A DNA stretch of 64,000 nt, taken from Hymenobacter setariae. GTDB taxonomy: Bacteria > Bacteroidota > Bacteroidia > Cytophagales > Hymenobacteraceae. A program made the translations under genes and the position numbers. Shown here in pieces: positions 34,264-43,348 of this stretch. Position 1 is the stretch's first letter; every line of letters starts with the position of its first letter. Under the pieces are notes generated by a model. The model was not told the DNA's origin. It was given only the letters and a program-made list of their open reading frames with translations, and ran no database searches. The stretch covers positions 992,001 through 1,056,000 of the forward strand of contig NZ_VMRJ01000002.1 of the NCBI RefSeq assembly GCF_007713685.1. Reading direction: 5' to 3'.

Positions 34264-34815
34264 ATGAAGATATACACTAAAACTGGCGACCAGGGGCTTA
34301 CCTCACTTATCGGCGGGGCACGCGTTCCCAAGTCGAGCCTGCGCATCGACTGCTATGGCACGGTCGATGAGCTAAATGCCTACCTAGGACTGCTGCGCGA
34401 CCAAGAAGTAAACGCTCCCCGCCGTGGATTACTGAAAGAAATCCAGGACCGGTTATTCACTATCGGCTCGCATCTGGCTACCGACCCCGACCACGAAGTG
34501 CACAAGCGCCTGCCCGACCTGCACGCCGCCGATGTGGCCCTGCTTGAAACCGAAATGGACCAGCTAAACGAAACGCTAGCTCCACTGCGCGAATTTGTGC
34601 TGCCTGGCGGCCACCCGGCAGTATCGTTTGGGCACGTAGCGCGCTGCGTGTGCCGCCGCGCCGAGCGCCTGGCCGTAGAGCTACGCGCAAGCTCGCCCGT
34701 AGAAGACCTAGTTATCATGTATCTTAATAGGCTATCCGATTACCTCTTTGTGCTCAGTCGGGCCATGGCCCACGACCTAGGCGTAGAAGAAGTTACTTGG
34801 AAACCCCGGCTGTAA
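34264..34815 (+). CDS. Cob(I)yrinic acid a,c-diamide adenosyltransferase, PduO type
   Basis: 183 aa. It transfers the adenosyl group of ATP to cob(I)alamin, making adenosylcobalamin. The ATP-binding N-terminus is MKIYTKTGDQGLTSLIGG, followed by the conserved DCYGTVDELNAYLG; the second hallmark is HVARCVCRRAERLAVEL with its catalytic Arg, and the C-terminus YLNRLSDYLFVLSRAMA is typical. No other cobalamin gene is adjacent. Confidence 0.93.
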   Translation: MKIYTKTGDQGLTSLIGGARVPKSSLRIDCYGTVDELNAYLGLLRDQEVNAPRRGLLKEIQDRLFTIGSHLATDPDHEVHKRLPDLHAADVALLETEMDQLNETLAPLREFVLPGGHPAVSFGHVARCVCRRAERLAVELRASSPVEDLVIMYLNRLSDYLFVLSRAMAHDLGVEEVTWKPRL

Positions 34816-34954
34816 CTTGCCATTCGCTATTCGGCCATCAGGGCTTTCTGCAACTTTTGGTCGGCTCGCCTGTCCCTATTCCACCTTTCCCACCCATTCT
34901 GGCGGCTGCCCTAGGTCGCCTTTAGTGCTGAATTAATAACCCAGCTCCCTCGCC

Positions 34955-36019
34955 ATGCTTGATACTCTGACCATTGACGTGCAGCCCGCTGGCACGTCCC
35001 GCCTTGCCGAACTCGACTTGGCCAACCTCGAATTTGGGAAATCCTTTGCCGACCACATGCTCGCGGTAGAATACCGCGATGGCGAGTGGCAGCAGCCCCG
35101 CATCATGCCCTACGGCCCGTTGGCCATCAGTCCGGCCAACTCGGCTCTGCACTACGGGCAGGCCATTTTCGAAGGTGCCAAAGCCTACCGGCAGGCCGAT
35201 GGCAGCGTGGCTCTGTTTCGGCCACTCGACAACTGGCGCCGCCTCAATGCCTCGGCCGAGCGCATGGCTATGCCTACCATTCCCGAAGATATCTACCTGC
35301 AAGGCCTGCGCGAGCTAGTAAAGCTCGATAGCGGCTGGGTACCCAGTGCGGCTGGTAGCTCGCTCTACATCCGGCCTTACATGTTTGCCACCGATGGCTT
35401 CTTAGGAGTGCGGCCGTCCGAAACCTACCACTTCGGCATCATCACTTGCCCAGTGGCGGCGTTCTTCAACAAGCCGGTGCGCGTGCGCTTCGAGCAGAAG
35501 TACGTGCGAGCAGCTCCCGGCGGTGCGGGCTACGCCAAAAATGCGGGTAACTATGGCGCGGCCATGTTGCCCAGCAAGCTTGCCCAGCAAGAAGGCTACC
35601 ACCAACTGCTGTGGACCGATGCTTCGGAGCACCAATATGTAGAAGAGTCCGGCGCCATGAACGTCATGTTCGTTATCGACGGCACGCTCATCACACCTGA
35701 GCTCTCTACATCTATCCTTGATGGCATTACCCGCCGCTCAGTGCTACAGCTAGCCCACGACTGGGGCATGCCTGTAGAAGAGCGCCGTGTATCGAGCCGT
35801 GAAGTAGTAGCCGCCATCCAAGACGGCCGCCTCACTGAGGCCTTTGGTGTAGGCACGGCCGCTACCATTGCGGCCATTGCCACCATCGGCCACGAAGGCC
35901 ACGACTACGACCTGCCAGCCCTGGCCGACACGTCGTTTGCCCGCCGGGTAGGGGCCGAGCTAGAAGCCATCCGCACGGGCCACACGGCCGACCCCCACAA
36001 CTGGATGGTAGCTGTGTAG
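34955..36019 (+). CDS. ilvE: Branched-chain amino acid aminotransferase
   Basis: 354 aa. A class IV PLP aminotransferase that interconverts branched-chain amino acids and their 2-oxo acids, the last step of Val/Leu/Ile synthesis. Motifs: LHYGQAIFEGAKAYR, LFRPLDNWRRLNASAERM, the PLP-Lys region GYAKNAGNYGAAML, the phosphate-binding segment EESGAMNVMFV, and LDGITRRSVLQLA. The length and the conserved C-terminal AFGVGTAATIAAI fit the eukaryote-like long BCAT group. Monocistronic, with its own terminator. Confidence 0.93.
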   Translation: MLDTLTIDVQPAGTSRLAELDLANLEFGKSFADHMLAVEYRDGEWQQPRIMPYGPLAISPANSALHYGQAIFEGAKAYRQADGSVALFRPLDNWRRLNASAERMAMPTIPEDIYLQGLRELVKLDSGWVPSAAGSSLYIRPYMFATDGFLGVRPSETYHFGIITCPVAAFFNKPVRVRFEQKYVRAAPGGAGYAKNAGNYGAAMLPSKLAQQEGYHQLLWTDASEHQYVEESGAMNVMFVIDGTLITPELSTSILDGITRRSVLQLAHDWGMPVEERRVSSREVVAAIQDGRLTEAFGVGTAATIAAIATIGHEGHDYDLPALADTSFARRVGAELEAIRTGHTADPHNWMVAV

Positions 36020-36033
36020 CGCATTCGTTGCTT

Positions 36034-36067
36034 TAGAAAAGCCGCTCGTGTCCCGGGCGGCTTTTTT
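36034..36067 (+). terminator. Intrinsic terminator after ilvE
   Basis: AAAAGCCGCTCG and CCGGGCGGCTTTT arms (one G-T pair) around TGTC, then a T-tract. Confidence 0.8.
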
Positions 36068-36073
36068 TATGCC

Positions 36074-36081
36074 GACCTTTG
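36074..36081 (+). promoter_or_regulatory. Probable -7 element for prfB
   Basis: GACCTTTG, one base off TAnnTTTG, lies 51 nt before the prfB ATG. Confidence 0.4.
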
Positions 36082-36132
36082 CCGCTGCAACGGCGTATGC
36101 TACGCCCTAGGCCATTTCAATTAGTTACTCAC

Positions 36133-37210
36133 ATGACCCAAGACCAGATAAAGGACTTGAAGGGCCGCGCCGAGGCTCTGAGGAGGTATCTTTGACTACG
36201 ATGCCCGTAAAGAACAAGTAGTTAGCGCAGAAGCTGAAACACTGGCGCCCGATTTCTGGGATGATTCTAAAGCGGCAGAAGCCAAGCTGAAAGAAATCAA
36301 AAGCATCAAAACCTGGACCGACGACTACGAAGCTGTGCAGCAGGCCGTAGCCGATACCGATGTGCTCTTCGACTTCTACAAAGAGGGTGAAGCCACGGAG
36401 GCCGAAATTCAGGCTGAGTACGACGCTACCCAGCAGAAAGTAGAAGCGCTGGAATTCAAACGCATGCTTTCCGACGAGGAAGACCAATTATCGGCTATCA
36501 TCGACATCAACCCCGGCGCCGGCGGCACCGAAAGCCAGGACTGGGCCGAAATGCTGATGCGCATGTATATCATGTGGGGCGAGAGCAAAGGCTTCACAGT
36601 GAAGCAAGTAAGCTACCAGCCTGGCGAGGGCGCCGGTATAAAATCAGCTTCGCTTGAAATAGACGGTCCCTTCGCCTATGGCTACCTCAAAAGTGAAATT
36701 GGGGTGCATCGCCTAGTGCGCATTTCACCCTTCGATAGCAGCGGGCGGCGGCATACTTCGTTTGCTTCTGTATTTGCTTACCCGGTAGTGGATGATACGA
36801 TTAACATCGAAATCAATCCCTCCGATATCAGTTGGGATACCTTCCGGGCAGGTGGTGCTGGCGGTCAAAATGTGAACAAGGTCGAAACGGCCGTACGCCT
36901 CACGCACGCCCCCAGTGGCATTATCATCGCTGTGCAGATAGAGCGTTCACAGCTCATGAATAAGGAGCATGCTTTGCGCATGCTCAAGTCGCGTCTTTAT
37001 CAAATGGAGATGGATAAGCGCAATGCCGAGCGCGACAAAGTCGAAGCCGGCAAAAAGCGCATCGACTTCGGCTCGCAGATTCGCAACTACGTCCTGCATC
37101 CCTATAAGCTCATCAAAGACCTGCGCACTGGCATAGAGCGTACCGACGTGCAAAATGTGCTGGATGGTGACCTAGACGAGTATATCAAAGGATTCTTGAT
37201 GCAGAGTTAA
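36133..37210 (+). CDS. prfB: Peptide chain release factor 2, with programmed +1 frameshift
   Basis: The gene is read as 36133-36192 joined to 36194-37210, giving 358 aa. The zero frame ends at an in-frame TGA (36193-36195) after 20 codons; slippage on CTT T continues in +1 as DYDARKEQ. This is the classic autoregulatory RF2 site: low RF2 slows termination at UGA and favours the shift. RF2 hallmarks downstream are the stop-reading SPF motif in [14 protein letters not shown] and the peptidyl-release motif GGQ in [13 protein letters not shown]2 releases peptides at UGA and UAA. It is not a pseudogene; the break falls exactly at the conserved site. Confidence 0.96.
36181..36196 (+). promoter_or_regulatory. 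RF2 programmed frameshift site
   Basis: AGGAGG TAT CTT TGA C: an internal Shine-Dalgarno-like AGGAGG, three-base spacer TAT, slippery CTT T and UGA followed by C. It matches the bacterial prfB consensus. Confidence 0.95.
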
Positions 37211-37238
37211 AGGTTAGCGTATAGCTATTTCGACCAAT

Positions 37239-37270
37239 AAAAAAGGCCGCCCAAGTGGGCAGCCTTTTTT
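37239..37270. terminator. Bidirectional terminator between prfB and susD
   Basis: AAAAAAGGCCGCCCA and GGGCAGCCTTTTTT arms (one bulge) around a short loop, with A/T tracts on both sides, between convergent genes. Confidence 0.85.
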
Positions 37271-37286
37271 AGTAATGTAAGGGAAA

Positions 37287-38804
37287 TTAAAACTTATCCC
37301 AGAAGAGCTTAGTCGCAACGTTGTCGCCAGTGCTACCAAGCGCTGCTGAGGCTGCCGTATAATTGGCGCCGTTAAGGCTTTGCTCGCTAGCTGGATAGGT
37401 GAAGCGACGTGGAATAACCGTAATGCCATTCAAAGGGCTAGCAGCAAGCGGCAGTTGTGGATAATCTAAGCGTCGCCACTGTGTCCAAGATTCAGTAGGC
37501 TGATTGTACAGCGCTACCCAATACTGATAGCCTATTTTTTGCTTGTAATCGCCAGGAGCCGTATTATAGGCTATGGTAGGCAAAGACAAGTAGGTAGTAG
37601 CATCTGCAGTGGTACCACCCCACTCTTGTATAGAAGCTGTAACGCCAGCATTATAGTGCGAAGCAGCAGTACCCCCCACCGTAAAGCCGCGCTCTACAGC
37701 TTCGGCTAGCATTAGTTCTACTTGTGCGTAGGAGATAAGTACACCTGGCAGCGTTTGTGCCCGCAATTTATCACCGGGTTGCGATAAAGTTTCTTTATTA
37801 TTAGTTCTTCCTACGTTACCACCAGCATAGGTACCAGCAGGTACATCAGGCGATGTGGGCTGGTTGAAGTAGTCATCCAATCGGGGGTCTACTGCTCCAG
37901 TTACTGGTACTCCGGTTGCATTTCCTGCTATGCCCTTCAATGGGTTGATGAAGGTGTTAGCACCAACAAAGTCGATACGGTTGCTATACACCAAGTCTTC
38001 GTAAAGCGGGTTAGTGTTCGGCACAGTACGGTCGAAGGTAAGGTCAACTGCATCAGCACTAGACGTAGGCAGCTTGCCAACAGTAGCTTCCGCCATAGTT
38101 TTTGCTTTGCCTGGGTCTACATCCGCAAGTACAAGTGCCATGCGGAGCTTCATAGCATTAGCAAACTTAAGCCACTCGGCAGTGGTAGCAGCTGCAGAAG
38201 TACCAGGAAAAATTAAGTCATTTTCCCCGGTCCCTATGTCAGTCGATGTATCAAACTTACCGATAACAGCATCTAGCCTAGTGATGAGGTCAGCATAAAT
38301 CGTTGCTTGGTCATCATACTTTGGTTGCAAGTTAGTTGCGTCCAGTGCTTGTGTGTAAGGCACGTTGCCGAATACTTCGACCAAATTGGCCCAAGCATAT
38401 ATTTCCAGCAGCTCTGCTACAGCCAACGTATTGTTCTTATTAGCAGCAGGTACGGCAATGTCATTCGGAACGGCCGCCTTCGCAGCCCGCAGGTCAGTTA
38501 TGCAGTCCCGATATAAGGCATTCCAATAGTTGAGCGGAATGTTTCGGGTTATGAGGTCGTACCGCGACTCGGTCGGATAGTCGGTAGCAGCCCAATACTG
38601 CATGTAAAAGCGTAGTGGGTTCAGGTTAACACTTGAGCTAGTAACTGTCCGAACCAGCGTACGCTCTGCATTAGAAATGAAACCAGAGGCAGAGGCACTA
38701 GCAGCGAGCTTAGGGTTAACGTTATAATCATCACCCAAATTGCTAACACAAGAACTAGTTAGCGAGAGTGCTGCCACCCCAAGAATAAGAAACGACTTTT
38801 TCAT
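37287..38804 (-). CDS. SusD/RagB-like outer-membrane lipoprotein (SusD-like_2 type)
   Basis: 505 aa. The signal peptide MKKSFLILGVAALSLTSSC ends at the lipidated Cys. The alpha-helical SusD fold is suggested by RFYMQYWAATDYP, NYWNALYRDCITDLRAAKA, TAAEWLKFANAMKLRMAL and YAQVELMLAEAVERG. It matches the variant family in which the C-terminal part ends LFWDKF. SusD lipoproteins cap SusC and capture glycan or peptide ligands. It begins 7 bp after the susC stop, so one operon. No glycosidase, ECF sigma/anti-sigma or sensor gene is adjacent, so the ligand cannot be predicted. Confidence 0.9.
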   Translation of the reverse strand: MKKSFLILGVAALSLTSSCVSNLGDDYNVNPKLAASASASGFISNAERTLVRTVTSSSVNLNPLRFYMQYWAATDYPTESRYDLITRNIPLNYWNALYRDCITDLRAAKAAVPNDIAVPAANKNNTLAVAELLEIYAWANLVEVFGNVPYTQALDATNLQPKYDDQATIYADLITRLDAVIGKFDTSTDIGTGENDLIFPGTSAAATTAEWLKFANAMKLRMALVLADVDPGKAKTMAEATVGKLPTSSADAVDLTFDRTVPNTNPLYEDLVYSNRIDFVGANTFINPLKGIAGNATGVPVTGAVDPRLDDYFNQPTSPDVPAGTYAGGNVGRTNNKETLSQPGDKLRAQTLPGVLISYAQVELMLAEAVERGFTVGGTAASHYNAGVTASIQEWGGTTADATTYLSLPTIAYNTAPGDYKQKIGYQYWVALYNQPTESWTQWRRLDYPQLPLAASPLNGITVIPRRFTYPASEQSLNGANYTAASAALGSTGDNVATKLFWDKF

Positions 38805-38811
38805 CTTTTAG

Positions 38812-41800
38812 TTAGAAGCTAAGACGGATATTGGCACCAAGCGTGCGGACTGCAGGATAAGCACCAGTAGAGTACCCTTGGCCATAGTTGCCAGAGCTAG
38901 CTGCATCTTCTGGGTCGGCGTCAGGCAGGTTTTTGTGAATAATCCAGAGGTTTCGGCCGACGATAGAAAAATCAATTCCTCGCAAGCCACCAATTTTAGA
39001 TGCCAACGCTTTTGGTAGCGAATAAGTTAACGATAACTCACGCAGTTTAACGAAGCTAGCGTCGTACACAAACGCTGCTGCTGGGTTAGCCGTGGTGCCA
39101 TAGGCAGTTGCCCCACTGTCCTCCCCGCTATTATCAGCACGAACGGTGTTGCGAGTACCATCAGCTTGTACACCAGCGAAAATAACACCGCCACTATTGG
39201 CAGCATAGGTGCCATCCGCATTTCTCACAATTGGGTCGCGCGAGGGGTTTCCGAGGTCGTTTAGGCCCGCAGTTTCTACCGGCAGGCCCGTATCTAGGCC
39301 GTAAGCCCGGTCAAGCGAGAAGATAGTGCCACCTTGGCGAACGTCAACTAAGAAATAGAGCGAAATGCCTTTATAGGAAAGGGTGTTTGAAACACCACCT
39401 GTCCAGTTCGGATTGGGGTTAGCAATTTCCTCGTTAGAGGTAGCTGACTTTTGATAGTAACCATTCGTGCGAACTACACGCTCGCCATCCCGGTACACAA
39501 AGTTCTGGCCGCGAATACTGTTGATGGGCCGGCCAACAGTTGCATTGGTCGTTACCCCACCCTGGTACGACGCCAGTACGATGTTATCGACGCCATTGAG
39601 GAGTTCCGTAACACGGTTCTGGTTTTTCGTCCAGTTAGCGTTGATAGTCCAAGTAAAATTCTCGTTACGGATAGGGCTAACGTAGCCCGATAGTTCAACC
39701 CCGCGGTTGCGTACAGTACCAGCATTCACAAAGCGGCCAGTATAGCCAATTGCGCCGGACGTGGTGATATTGATAATCTGGTCGATGGTGTTCGACTGGT
39801 AAACGTTGGCTTCAAAGCCGATACGACTGTTTAGGAAAGCAGCTTCTAGACCAATTTCAACACTTTTCGTACGTTCAGGCTTTAGATTAGCATTGTTCTG
39901 AGTGCTCGGTACTGAGAACAAGGCGGTGTTACCGAAAGGGGTAGGCTTGTCGAAGCCACTATATATGTTGTACGCAGAAGCACTGCTGCCAACTTCTGCG
40001 TAGTTGCCACGCACTTTACCGTAAGACAGCCATGGAGCGGTTTCTTTGGTTAGTTCCGAGAATACGAAACCTAGCGCAGCTGAAGGGTAGAAGTAGCTGT
40101 TATTACCCTTTGGCAGGGTAGAGGACTGGTCTCTTCTTGCCGTTAGGTCCAAGAATACCATGTCACGGTAGCCAAAAGTGGCATTAGCAAACACCCCGTC
40201 AACTGCCTGCTGTATATCAGCCTCAGTAGGTGGAATTAACGGAGAAATGCTATTCGACAAAGCATAAAAATCGGGGATAGCAAGGCCACCATTGGTGGCA
40301 GCATAGATAGACCTGGTCGATTGACGACGTAAGTTGGCCCCAAGCAAGCCCGTGAAGCTCACATTTTCCGCAATGCGAGCTTTGAAGTTGCCAATTAGGT
40401 CAAAGTTAGCTTCCCGATAGGTGCGGTTATAGCGGTTATAACCAGATACGTTCACGCTACCATAGGCTAGGCGCTCTTCCTGTAAATCATCGTTAGAGTC
40501 TAGAGTTACGCGGCCCAGAATATTAAACCAGTCGGTCGCTTTGTACGTGAGGGCAACATTACCGAAAGTGCGGTAACGAGTATCTGTTTCAAAGCTCTTC
40601 GCGCGCGACCAGTACGGATTATTCCAGTACGCACCTCTATCAGTATTCAATCCATTCAGGTTCCAGGTAGCGTTAAGGCCTTCATATTGATAAGCCTGCT
40701 CCAATTCCTTCATATCGACGTTGGTTTGCCACCATTGCCGAAAGTTGGTCATTTGGTTTTCGCTGTAGGTGCCGCTATAGCCAGTGCCGTAACGGCCTTT
40801 CCCAGTTACAGCTGAGAAGTTTACGCTGGCGCTAGCCGTTAGCCGAGGCGTTATATTCAACGAGCCAGCAAAGTTGATTACGTTCTTATTGACTTGGCTA
40901 TTAGGTAAGATGCCTTTGTCAATAACGCTATTGTAGCCGAGCTTAAAAGTGCCTTTCTCGTTACCCCCGTCGATAGTGACGCTGTTATTTAGCGTCAATG
41001 CCGTTTTGAAAAAAGTAGTCGGGTCGTTCTCAGCAGCTACCCAAGCCGACTTTTGGCCAAAGTGGTTGCTGCCAGGCTGAAAGGCGTTCCATTGATATAC
41101 CTGCAGATTGGGGTCGAAGCGCGGGCCAACCGAGGCATCAGCACTTAGTTGGATATAATCGTCTTTTATCCCATCGCCGTTGATGTCTGCTTGATTGAAA
41201 TAGGGGCCATAGCCAGCGCCATATTCTTTCTGGTACTTGATAAAAGTACTCTTGTCAATCCGGCCAGCCGTGATACCACCGTTAATGGTGATGCCCAGAC
41301 CCTGACGACCTTTTTTAGTGGTAATAAGGATAACCCCGTTGCCAGCTCGTTCGCCATAGAGTGCCGTTGCAGCAGCCCCTTTCAAAACGGTCATCGTGGC
41401 GATGTCATCGGGGTTGATGTCGGATGCAGCATTGCCATAGTCGTAGCCGCCGCCACCTGTCTGCTGGCTGGTGCTATTCGTATTGGCGTTGCTAATCGGT
41501 ACACCATCCACTACGAAAAGAGGTTGGTTATTACCAGTGATTGACTTGGTACCGCGAATCAGGATGTTGGTCGAGCCGCCTAGGGTATTGCTCTGACGAA
41601 TCTGTACACCTGCAACTTTGCCCGACAAGCCATTAATAGCATTCGGGTTGCGTGCTGCCGTTACTTGTTGTCCTTCCACTACTGTAGCAGAATAAGCGAG
41701 CGAGTTACGAGTCCGTTCAACGTTCTGGGCCGTAACTACTACCTCGTTAAGCTGCTTGGTATCAGCTGCTAGCGAAACATTCAGTGTCGGGCTGCTGCCA

Positions 41801-42057
41801 ATAGGCTGCTCGACCGTAGTGTAACCTACAAAGCTGAAGGTAAGCGTGGTAGCTGTGGCGGGTACGTTAAGGGTAAAGCTACCGTCGTTACCGGTGCCAG
41901 TACCGAGCGTTGTGCCCTTCACAAGCACTGTTACACCAGGCAGCCCCTCGCCACTCTTTTGGTCAGTAACCCGGCCGGAAATACTCCGGGTCTGAGCCAT
42001 AGCCACTTGGGAGAGGCCCGTTGTGAGTAAGATAACTAAAGGGGTAAATTGTCTCAT
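38812..42057 (-). CDS. SusC/RagA-family TonB-dependent transporter
   Basis: 1081 aa. Signal peptide (MRQFTPLVILLTTGLSQVAMAQ), then a CarboxypepD_reg-like Ig domain (SISGRVTDQKSGEGLPGVTV, GSFTLNVP, about residues 23-110), a TonB-interacting stretch (QLNEVVVTAQN), the plug (SGKVAGVQIRQS, FVVDGVPISN, TMTVLKGAAATALYGERAGN, GVILITTKKG) and a 22-strand barrel ending in ANIRLSF. It imports the ligand captured by the paired SusD. The neighbouring + strand pair (43349-47938) is a separate divergent system. A TATCTTGC element lies 60 bp upstream. Confidence 0.95.
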   Translation of the reverse strand: MRQFTPLVILLTTGLSQVAMAQTRSISGRVTDQKSGEGLPGVTVLVKGTTLGTGTGNDGSFTLNVPATATTLTFSFVGYTTVEQPIGSSPTLNVSLAADTKQLNEVVVTAQNVERTRNSLAYSATVVEGQQVTAARNPNAINGLSGKVAGVQIRQSNTLGGSTNILIRGTKSITGNNQPLFVVDGVPISNANTNSTSQQTGGGGYDYGNAASDINPDDIATMTVLKGAAATALYGERAGNGVILITTKKGRQGLGITINGGITAGRIDKSTFIKYQKEYGAGYGPYFNQADINGDGIKDDYIQLSADASVGPRFDPNLQVYQWNAFQPGSNHFGQKSAWVAAENDPTTFFKTALTLNNSVTIDGGNEKGTFKLGYNSVIDKGILPNSQVNKNVINFAGSLNITPRLTASASVNFSAVTGKGRYGTGYSGTYSENQMTNFRQWWQTNVDMKELEQAYQYEGLNATWNLNGLNTDRGAYWNNPYWSRAKSFETDTRYRTFGNVALTYKATDWFNILGRVTLDSNDDLQEERLAYGSVNVSGYNRYNRTYREANFDLIGNFKARIAENVSFTGLLGANLRRQSTRSIYAATNGGLAIPDFYALSNSISPLIPPTEADIQQAVDGVFANATFGYRDMVFLDLTARRDQSSTLPKGNNSYFYPSAALGFVFSELTKETAPWLSYGKVRGNYAEVGSSASAYNIYSGFDKPTPFGNTALFSVPSTQNNANLKPERTKSVEIGLEAAFLNSRIGFEANVYQSNTIDQIINITTSGAIGYTGRFVNAGTVRNRGVELSGYVSPIRNENFTWTINANWTKNQNRVTELLNGVDNIVLASYQGGVTTNATVGRPINSIRGQNFVYRDGERVVRTNGYYQKSATSNEEIANPNPNWTGGVSNTLSYKGISLYFLVDVRQGGTIFSLDRAYGLDTGLPVETAGLNDLGNPSRDPIVRNADGTYAANSGGVIFAGVQADGTRNTVRADNSGEDSGATAYGTTANPAAAFVYDASFVKLRELSLTYSLPKALASKIGGLRGIDFSIVGRNLWIIHKNLPDADPEDAASSGNYGQGYSTGAYPAVRTLGANIRLSF

Positions 42058-42117
42058 GTGAAAAGAAAAAATAATGGGGGGAGTGGAAGCAACTTCCCAA
42101 TCAACCAGATTGAGTTG

Positions 42118-42125
42118 GCAAGATA
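42118..42125 (-). promoter_or_regulatory. Probable -7-like element of the leftward susCD operon
   Basis: TATCTTGC on the minus strand (GCAAGATA on plus), about 60 nt before the susC ATG; the identical octamer precedes the rightward susC. Confidence 0.4.
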
Positions 42126-43253
42126 TTCACAAAAAGTTAATTGGCAGAATTAGCCTCCGCCTTTATATGGTGCAGCGGTAAGCGATGAGAGACGCGCTGA
42201 TGAGCAGCGAAAAACGTATTTGTAATTTACTTATAATCAATGTATTTATGTAACAAAAGGGGTGCTGCTAGCATGAAAGGAGCTGTGTGATGAAAATATT
42301 ACCAGTGATAGGGCTAAATTCATCGGAATAAATATTGATGAGCATTGATTGAGAGTGATTTAGGCTAGTCAATAGAGATGCTTAGTAACTATACTACCAA
42401 GTATCATAAGCAGTGTATAGAACACCAGCGCTTAATTAGGACGTGCGGTAGGTATAAATTTTAAGGTTGGTTAATCAGAGCTAGGCGGAACTACGCTGTA
42501 AGTTATCAGCCTTCTCGCAAATGGCCGGTAAACTGATAGTCATCGCTGGAGAAATAACCTCCGCTGTAATGGCTAGTGTATAACTGTACTCTAACTTAGA
42601 CTATTGCTGCGCCGCCAGCCTAGGCGGTGCCTGATTATTGCGCTTCCAGCCGAATTTGAATCTTACTCAATTATATAAATACATAATTATTATAATAGGT
42701 AGACCATTATATTAAGCTGCTAATTCAAATAAGGGTAGGATATTGATAGTCTTAGCCTGATAGCTAGTAATCCAGAGATGCTAGAAATAGCATTACTAGT
42801 TATCTTCTCATTCCAACTTTATTTCTGCAGTCGAGATGAAGTAGTCTATCGTTAGGCACCATACCTGTGGTAAAAATTGAGCTGTAACTAAAACAGACTT
42901 GTTGTAACAGGTATTTAATATATAAAATAGTTAGGGTTCTTACTTTAGGACAAATGCGTATTGTTTGGCTGATGGATAATCTTTATTGTTGATAAATTTT
43001 AATTCTGTATGCTGCAGTAATCAATGATTCATCTTCTATATGCATAAATTAAAATATTGTAGTAAAATCAATAGCTCTTTTAGGCTAGTAAATAATTTTA
43101 TAAGTTGTAGGGGCTTGATATATAAGATGTAAGGAATATGATTGTTTAACTTATTGATTAATAGACAAATTGGCGTGTTGTAAATGAGCAGTTGGCCAGA
43201 TTGTAAGGATTCTTGTAAAATGTTGTCTTTTTAGTGTGATAAAATAGATGTTG

Positions 43254-43281
43254 TTTGCCAATAGTATTTAGGTTATCTTGC
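43254..43281 (+). promoter_or_regulatory. Probable promoter of the rightward susCD operon
   Basis: TTTG at 43254-43257 and TATCTTGC at 43274-43281 (16-nt spacer), 67 nt before the ATG at 43349. The -7 half is shared with the opposite operon. Confidence 0.4.
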
Positions 43282-43348
43282 AAGCCCAACTTTTAACTTG
43301 CTATTAAGAAATAGCAAAACTTTCTATTCTACCTTCTTACAATTTTCA

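Larger units (their letters stand above)
42058..43348. other. 1.3 kb AT-rich non-coding gap between divergent SusCD operons
   Basis: No ORF of useful length on either strand, and base composition is far more AT-rich than the surrounding genes. Both ends carry a TATCTTGC element (42118-42125 on the minus strand; 43274-43281 on the plus strand) 60-70 bp from the respective susC start. A 15-bp near-direct repeat (TTTAGGCTAGTMAATA) occurs around 42360 and 43080. No tRNA-like fold, terminator or known riboswitch was recognised. It could hold regulatory RNAs, operators or a decayed gene. Confidence 0.6.

Noticed and set aside
36133..36335. prfB looks like a frameshifted pseudogene
   Set aside because: The break is exactly the conserved programmed site (AGGAGG TAT CTT TGA C) and the rest of RF2 is intact.
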